64,000 nucleotides of DNA from Streptomyces sp. APSN-46.1 (GTDB lineage Bacteria; Actinomycetota; Actinomycetes; Streptomycetales; Streptomycetaceae), in NCBI RefSeq assembly GCF_022815725.1, contig NZ_JALGRF010000008.1, positions 1 to 64,000 of the forward strand, written 5' to 3'. Below, in pieces: positions 61,267-64,000 of the stretch; the first letter of the stretch is position 1; every line of letters starts with the position of its first letter. Position numbers and translations under genes: made by a program. Under the pieces are notes generated by a model. It made no database searches. It was not told where the DNA came from and saw only the letters and a list, made by a program, of their open reading frames with translations.

Positions 61267-61288
61267 GTGCGGTAAGAAGTCGGTGAAC
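61267..61288 (-). promoter_or_regulatory. Possible PHO box upstream of phospholipase C
   Basis: On the minus strand GTTCACCGACT (61288 to 61278) matches the first PHO direct-repeat unit at 9 of 11 positions; the following TCTTACCGCAC is a poor second unit. It lies about 85-100 bp before the GTG, a suitable place for PhoP. Confidence 0.35.
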
Positions 61289-61304
61289 ATCCGGCTGGCT
61301 GGAA

Positions 61305-62318
61305 TCAGCCGTCGAGGCGGACAAGCATCTTGCCCAGATTGTCCCCTCGGAGCATGCCCAGGAAGGCGTCCACGGTGTGATCGATGCCCTGTACCACCGT
61401 GGTGTCGGTGCCCACCCGGCCGCTGCGCAGGTGCGGGACGAGGAAGTCCTCCAACTCGTCTTGCAGATTGGTGTGATTGCGAACCAATACCCCTTCCAGG
61501 CGCAGCGACTTGTGTACGACCTCGAAGAGGTTGCGGGGCGCGGCCGGCGCGCGGTCCCCGTTGTACATCGAGATCCCGCCGACCCAGGCGATCCGCCCGT
61601 ACTCGCGCAGCACGTCGATCGCACCCTCCAGGTGGTCCCCGCCCACGTTGTCCACGTACACGTCGATGCCGGCGGGAGCCGCCTCCGCGAGCTGCTCGCC
61701 GACCGGCCCGTCGTGGTAGTCGAAGGCCGCGTCGAAGCCGAGCGTCCCGGTGAGGTGGCGCACCTTCGCCGCGGATCCCGCGCTGCCGATGATCCGACGG
61801 ACGCCCAGCAGCCGGGCGATGTGCGCGGTCGCCGTGCCCACCCCGCCCGCGGCGGCGGAGACGAAGAGGTCCTCGCCCTCGCGCAGGGCCGCCGTCCGGG
61901 TGAGCGCGGCGTACGCGGTCAGGCCGGTGCCGCCGAGGATGGAGAGGTACGCCTCCAGGGGGACGCCCTCGTGCCCGCGCAGTGCGCGGGTGCCGTCCAC
62001 GCCGAGGGTGACCAGCGCGTGCGTCCGCCAGCCCGCGCGGTGGAAGACGAGGTCGCCCTCCCGGAGGCCCGGGTCGCGGGTGGCGACCACTCGGCCCACC
62101 GCGCGTCCCTCCAAAGGGGTGTTCAGCTCGAAGCCGCCCTCGCCGCCGTCCATCAGGCCGCGGTGGTACGGGTCCACCGACAGCAGGAGGTTCTCCACAA
62201 GTGCGGTACCCGGAGCGGGTGAGGGGACGGGAACCGCCACGAGGGTGAAGTCGGTGGCGGAGGGGAAGCCGGTGGGGCGGGCGATCTGGTGGACGGCGTA
62301 AGCCGAAACGATGCTCAT
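61305..62318 (-). CDS. NADP-dependent oxidoreductase (CurA/prostaglandin-reductase-like MDR)
   Basis: A 337-residue medium-chain reductase without zinc ligands. LLLSVDPYHRGLMDGGEGG near residue 45 and GRAVGRVVATRDPGLREGD are typical of leukotriene-B4 12-dehydrogenase/curcumin-reductase relatives. VSAAAGGVGTATAHIARLLG near 153 binds NADPH, and VDNVGGDHLEGAIDVLREYG follows. It reduces activated C=C bonds; the substrate is unknown. Divergent from a LysR regulator across an operator with perfect dyad symmetry. Confidence 0.9.
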   Translation of the reverse strand: MSIVSAYAVHQIARPTGFPSATDFTLVAVPVPSPAPGTALVENLLLSVDPYHRGLMDGGEGGFELNTPLEGRAVGRVVATRDPGLREGDLVFHRAGWRTHALVTLGVDGTRALRGHEGVPLEAYLSILGGTGLTAYAALTRTAALREGEDLFVSAAAGGVGTATAHIARLLGVRRIIGSAGSAAKVRHLTGTLGFDAAFDYHDGPVGEQLAEAAPAGIDVYVDNVGGDHLEGAIDVLREYGRIAWVGGISMYNGDRAPAAPRNLFEVVHKSLRLEGVLVRNHTNLQDELEDFLVPHLRSGRVGTDTTVVQGIDHTVDAFLGMLRGDNLGKMLVRLDG

Positions 62319-62364
62319 GGCGAGGACGTTAGAAAGGAATCACCGGGCCGGGCAGGGAGTTGCG

Positions 62365-62389
62365 TTCATGGAAGCCGCACATCCATGAA
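62365..62389. promoter_or_regulatory. LysR-type operator (T-N11-A)
   Basis: TTCATGG-N11-CCATGAA (62365-62371, 62383-62389) is a perfect dyad, and an overlapping ATGA-N7-TCAT (62385-62399) forms a second site towards the LysR gene. This is the classical LysR arrangement for autoregulation and activation of the divergent oxidoreductase. Confidence 0.75.
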
Positions 62390-62419
62390 CGCCGCTCATA
62401 GAACGAGGTGGGAGCCACC

Positions 62420-63349
62420 GTGGCCGATCTGCTGCCCCAGGAACTCCGGGTCCTGGTCGCCGTCGCCGAACAGGGTGGGTTCTCCGCCGCCGGCGCTGCC
62501 CTGGGCCTCACCCAGTCGGCCGTGTCCCACTCCGTGCGCGGCAGCGAGGCCAAGGTCGGCGCGGTGCTCTTCGAGCGTGGGCGCGGCGGAGCCTCCCCCA
62601 CCCCGGCGGGGGAGCGGGCCGTCGCCCTCGCCCGCCGGATCCTGCGGATGTACGAGGTGCTCGGCGCGGAGGCCCGGGGCGTGGCCGGCGCGGCCGCTGG
62701 CTCCGCCGGTGCCGTGTCGGGAACGCTGCGCATCGCCGCTTTCCGCAGCGCGGCCCTGCATCTGCTGCCGCCCGCGCTGGAACGGCTCACCGCCCGGTAC
62801 CCCGGCATTCGCGCCGAGGTCCGGGTGGTCCGCGAACTCGGCGCCGGCACCGCCGGGGAGGTCGCCGCGGGCCGCGCCGACCTCGGGATCGCCACGCTGG
62901 ACGCGACCGGATCCGTACCGGACGGCGGCGCGCGGCCGGGCGTCCAGCCGGGCGCGCGCCCGGGCGGCCTGCTGACCGGGCTGCTCAGGCGGGAGGCGTA
63001 CGCCCTGGTCCATCCGGCCGGGCACCCGGACCCGAAGGCGCTGCCCCTGCTGGACTGGGACGAGAACTGCGGCTCGTACACCCGCGACTGGTGGCAGGCC
63101 CAGGACTGGATCCCGCGGGCCACGGTCAAGGCGGAGGACGACGGGATGGTGCTGACGATGGTCGGCCGGGGGCTCGGGATGGCGATCCTGCCCGAGCTGT
63201 CCCTCCGAGAGGCGGGCGACGCCGTGGACATCACCGATCTGGGCCCGGAGAGGCCGGTGAGGCGCGTGGGATACGTCACCACGCCGGAGTTGGCGTCCAC
63301 CCTCGCCGTCAGGGCTCTGATCAGGGAACTTCGGTCAGACGCGGGCTGA
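62420..63349 (+). CDS. LysR-family regulator of the divergent oxidoreductase
   Basis: A 309-residue regulator. The HTH is at residues 4-62 (ELRVLVAVAEQGGFSAAGAA and LTQSAVSHSVRGSEAKVG). The co-inducer domain begins about residue 95 (GTLRIAAFRSAALHLLPPAL). GTG 62420 is chosen with GGTGGGAG at good spacing; GTG 62408 would add four residues. By position it controls the NADP-dependent oxidoreductase. Its stop codon falls inside a hairpin that may end the transcript. Confidence 0.92.
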   Translation: MADLLPQELRVLVAVAEQGGFSAAGAALGLTQSAVSHSVRGSEAKVGAVLFERGRGGASPTPAGERAVALARRILRMYEVLGAEARGVAGAAAGSAGAVSGTLRIAAFRSAALHLLPPALERLTARYPGIRAEVRVVRELGAGTAGEVAAGRADLGIATLDATGSVPDGGARPGVQPGARPGGLLTGLLRREAYALVHPAGHPDPKALPLLDWDENCGSYTRDWWQAQDWIPRATVKAEDDGMVLTMVGRGLGMAILPELSLREAGDAVDITDLGPERPVRRVGYVTTPELASTLAVRALIRELRSDAG

Positions 63350-63404
63350 GACGGAATCAAATCGGAGCCGCTGGGGTGCGCCGTTCGCGCCATTCCCGTC
63401 TCAG
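63346..63404 (+). terminator. Hairpin across the end of the LysR gene
   Basis: CTGAGACGGAAT (63346-63357) pairs with ATTCCCGTCTCAG (63392-63404) with a single bulged C and a 34-base loop. It overlaps the LysR stop codon and ends just where the leader of the next small gene begins. Confidence 0.5.
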
Positions 63405-63620
63405 ATACTAGGAAGTCCGAGTAATTGCGGAGACATACAGCGGGAGCTGCCCTAGCTTTGTAGGAGCCGAACGTCTCGCTGATCCCGCGAATGGCGGTCG
63501 AGAGCGCGCGCCCGATGGCAGGCAACCCCTGCTGCGCACCGCTCCCCGCCTCTTCCGGCGCCTTGAAGGAACCCCTCATCCGTGGCCCCGCCACGCCGTG
63601 ATCTCAAGGAGTCGATCACC
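63405..63620 (+). ncRNA. Candidate structured 5' leader upstream of a 42-aa protein
   Basis: About 215 gene-free bases with consecutive potential stems: TCTCG/CGAGA enclosing CCGC/GCGG (63473-63503 region), GCAGG/CCTGC with the loop CAACC (about 63518-63532), CGTGGC/GCCACG (63581-63595), and a hairpin over the ribosome site. The GGCAACC core resembles part of SAM-type riboswitches, but the rest does not fit them. I read it as a possible unclassified cis-regulatory RNA. Confidence 0.45.
63598..63619 (+). promoter_or_regulatory. Hairpin presenting the ribosome site of the 42-aa gene
   Basis: GTGATC/GATCAC (63598-63603, 63614-63619) pairs perfectly and places AAGGAG (63606-63611) in its ten-base loop, directly before the ATG. 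This could modulate initiation. Confidence 0.55.
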
Positions 63621-63749
63621 ATGACCGCAATCACCGCCGCCCGCCGCGTCCGCCACTCCTCCACCGCCGACACCGACCGCAAGAAGGCCGCCGCCGCCCT
63701 GCAGCGCGCCCTGGACCGCCGCGACAACGGCGGCTCGACCGGCCACTGA
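63621..63749 (+). CDS. Small basic hypothetical protein (42 aa)
   Basis: MTAITAARRVRHSSTADTDR followed by an Ala/Lys/Arg helix (KKAAAALQRALDRRDNGG). Ten Arg and two Lys give a very basic peptide. The ribosome site AAGGAG is ideal, codon usage has the expected GC3 bias, and a long leader precedes it, all of which argue for a real gene. I do not recognise a function. leuB starts 93 bp downstream on the same strand. Confidence 0.72.
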   Translation: MTAITAARRVRHSSTADTDRKKAAAALQRALDRRDNGGSTGH

Positions 63750-63842
63750 CGAGCGCGCCCGCCCACGCCGTGTCGCGTCCACATTGGTCCGAATGCTGGA
63801 CGCGATATGTCTGAGGGCTGGGACAGGGAGTACGGTTCCGGC

Positions 63843-64000
63843 ATGTCGACCAGCATCAATCTCGCAGTGATCCCCGGTGATGGCATCGGCCAGGAAGTCG
63901 TGGCTCAGGGCCTCAAGGTCCTTACCGCGGCCCTGCCCCAGGATGTGAAGCTGGAGACCAAGGAGTACGACCTCGGCGCCCAGCGCTGGCACCGCACCGG
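63843..64000 (+). CDS. leuB: 3-isopropylmalate dehydrogenase, 5' part
   Basis: The window ends after 52 codons. MSTSINLAVIPGDGIGQEVV is the diagnostic start of the isopropylmalate/isocitrate dehydrogenase family, and TKEYDLGAQRWHRTG fits the actinobacterial LeuB type. It oxidises and decarboxylates 3-isopropylmalate in leucine synthesis, which ties it to the ilv genes 15 kb upstream. CAGGGAG stands before the ATG. The rest lies outside the window; isocitrate dehydrogenase or another family member is a less likely alternative. Confidence 0.88.
   Translation, partial: MSTSINLAVIPGDGIGQEVVAQGLKVLTAALPQDVKLETKEYDLGAQRWHRT

Noticed and set aside
63470..63560. SAM-I or SAM-IV riboswitch in the leader of the 42-aa gene
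   Set aside because: Only the GGCAACC core is shared; the flanking helices and conserved junction bases of both classes are missing, so I list it only as an unclassified structured leader.

Overview
The window is a stretch of high-GC actinobacterial chromosome, almost certainly Streptomyces or a very close relative. The signs are GC content well above 70 %, strong third-position GC bias, frequent GTG starts, twin-arginine and lipoprotein signals, and long GC-rich hairpin terminators. The gene order (opp-type transporter, cysteine desulfurase, mnmA, ligA, GGDEF/EAL protein, gatCAB, second GGDEF/EAL protein, ilvB-ilvN-ilvC-serA, proline catabolism, leuB) matches what I remember of the S. coelicolor SCO547x to SCO5522 core region. 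That comparison is from memory, not from a search. I see no tRNA, rRNA, CRISPR, transposase, integrase or phage gene; this looks like stable core chromosome with small accessory inserts.

Layout. 0-2 kb: two tandem SseB-family proteins. 2.2-8.5 kb: a five-gene peptide ABC importer (permease, lipoprotein, permease, two ATPases). 8.6-10.3 kb: a TRIC-like membrane protein and a thioesterase. 10.4-13.5 kb: a cysteine desulfurase and mnmA, which together can make tRNA 2-thiouridine, with a Tat-exported amidase between them. 13.5-17.7 kb: oxidoreductases, a GlxA-type regulator and a stand-alone MetE-like catalytic domain. 17.7-22.6 kb: ligA and an intact GGDEF-EAL c-di-GMP enzyme. 22.8-26.4 kb: gatC-gatA-small membrane protein-gatB. 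26.5-29.2 kb: an iron-box-controlled pair (siderophore-type acetyltransferase and penicillin-acylase-like hydrolase). 29.3-34.9 kb: DinB, GNAT and cupin proteins, an MMPL transporter and a membrane protein. 35-42.2 kb: a large LuxR regulator, small proteins, a PQQ-type sugar dehydrogenase lipoprotein, an aldo/keto reductase and a hydroxyacid dehydrogenase. 42.4-51 kb: a PAS-GGDEF-(degenerate EAL) protein, then ilvB-ilvN-ilvC and serA, with a leader peptide and T-tract attenuator before ilvB. 51-53.4 kb: a divergent MFS exporter/TetR pair with a symmetrical operator. 53.5-57.5 kb: a PucR regulator divergent from proline dehydrogenase and P5C dehydrogenase. 57.6-64 kb: an iodotyrosine-deiodinase-like flavoprotein, an AAC(2')-I-like acetyltransferase, a Tat-exported phospholipase C, an oxidoreductase/LysR divergent pair, a structured leader before a 42-aa basic protein, and the start of leuB.

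The most interesting signals are: (i) the 63.4-63.6 kb leader RNA candidate with its 42-aa protein; (ii) the iron-boxed acylase/acetyltransferase pair; (iii) the IYD-like dehalogenase with its substrate residues conserved; (iv) the AAC(2')-I homologue coupled to a 38-aa reading frame; (v) collagen-like triplets in front of a lipoprotein signal; (vi) an exactly repeated 26-bp intergenic element; (vii) a nested multi-stem structure at 34.95-35.04 kb. All functional statements rest on reading translated sequence and motifs by eye; no database was consulted.
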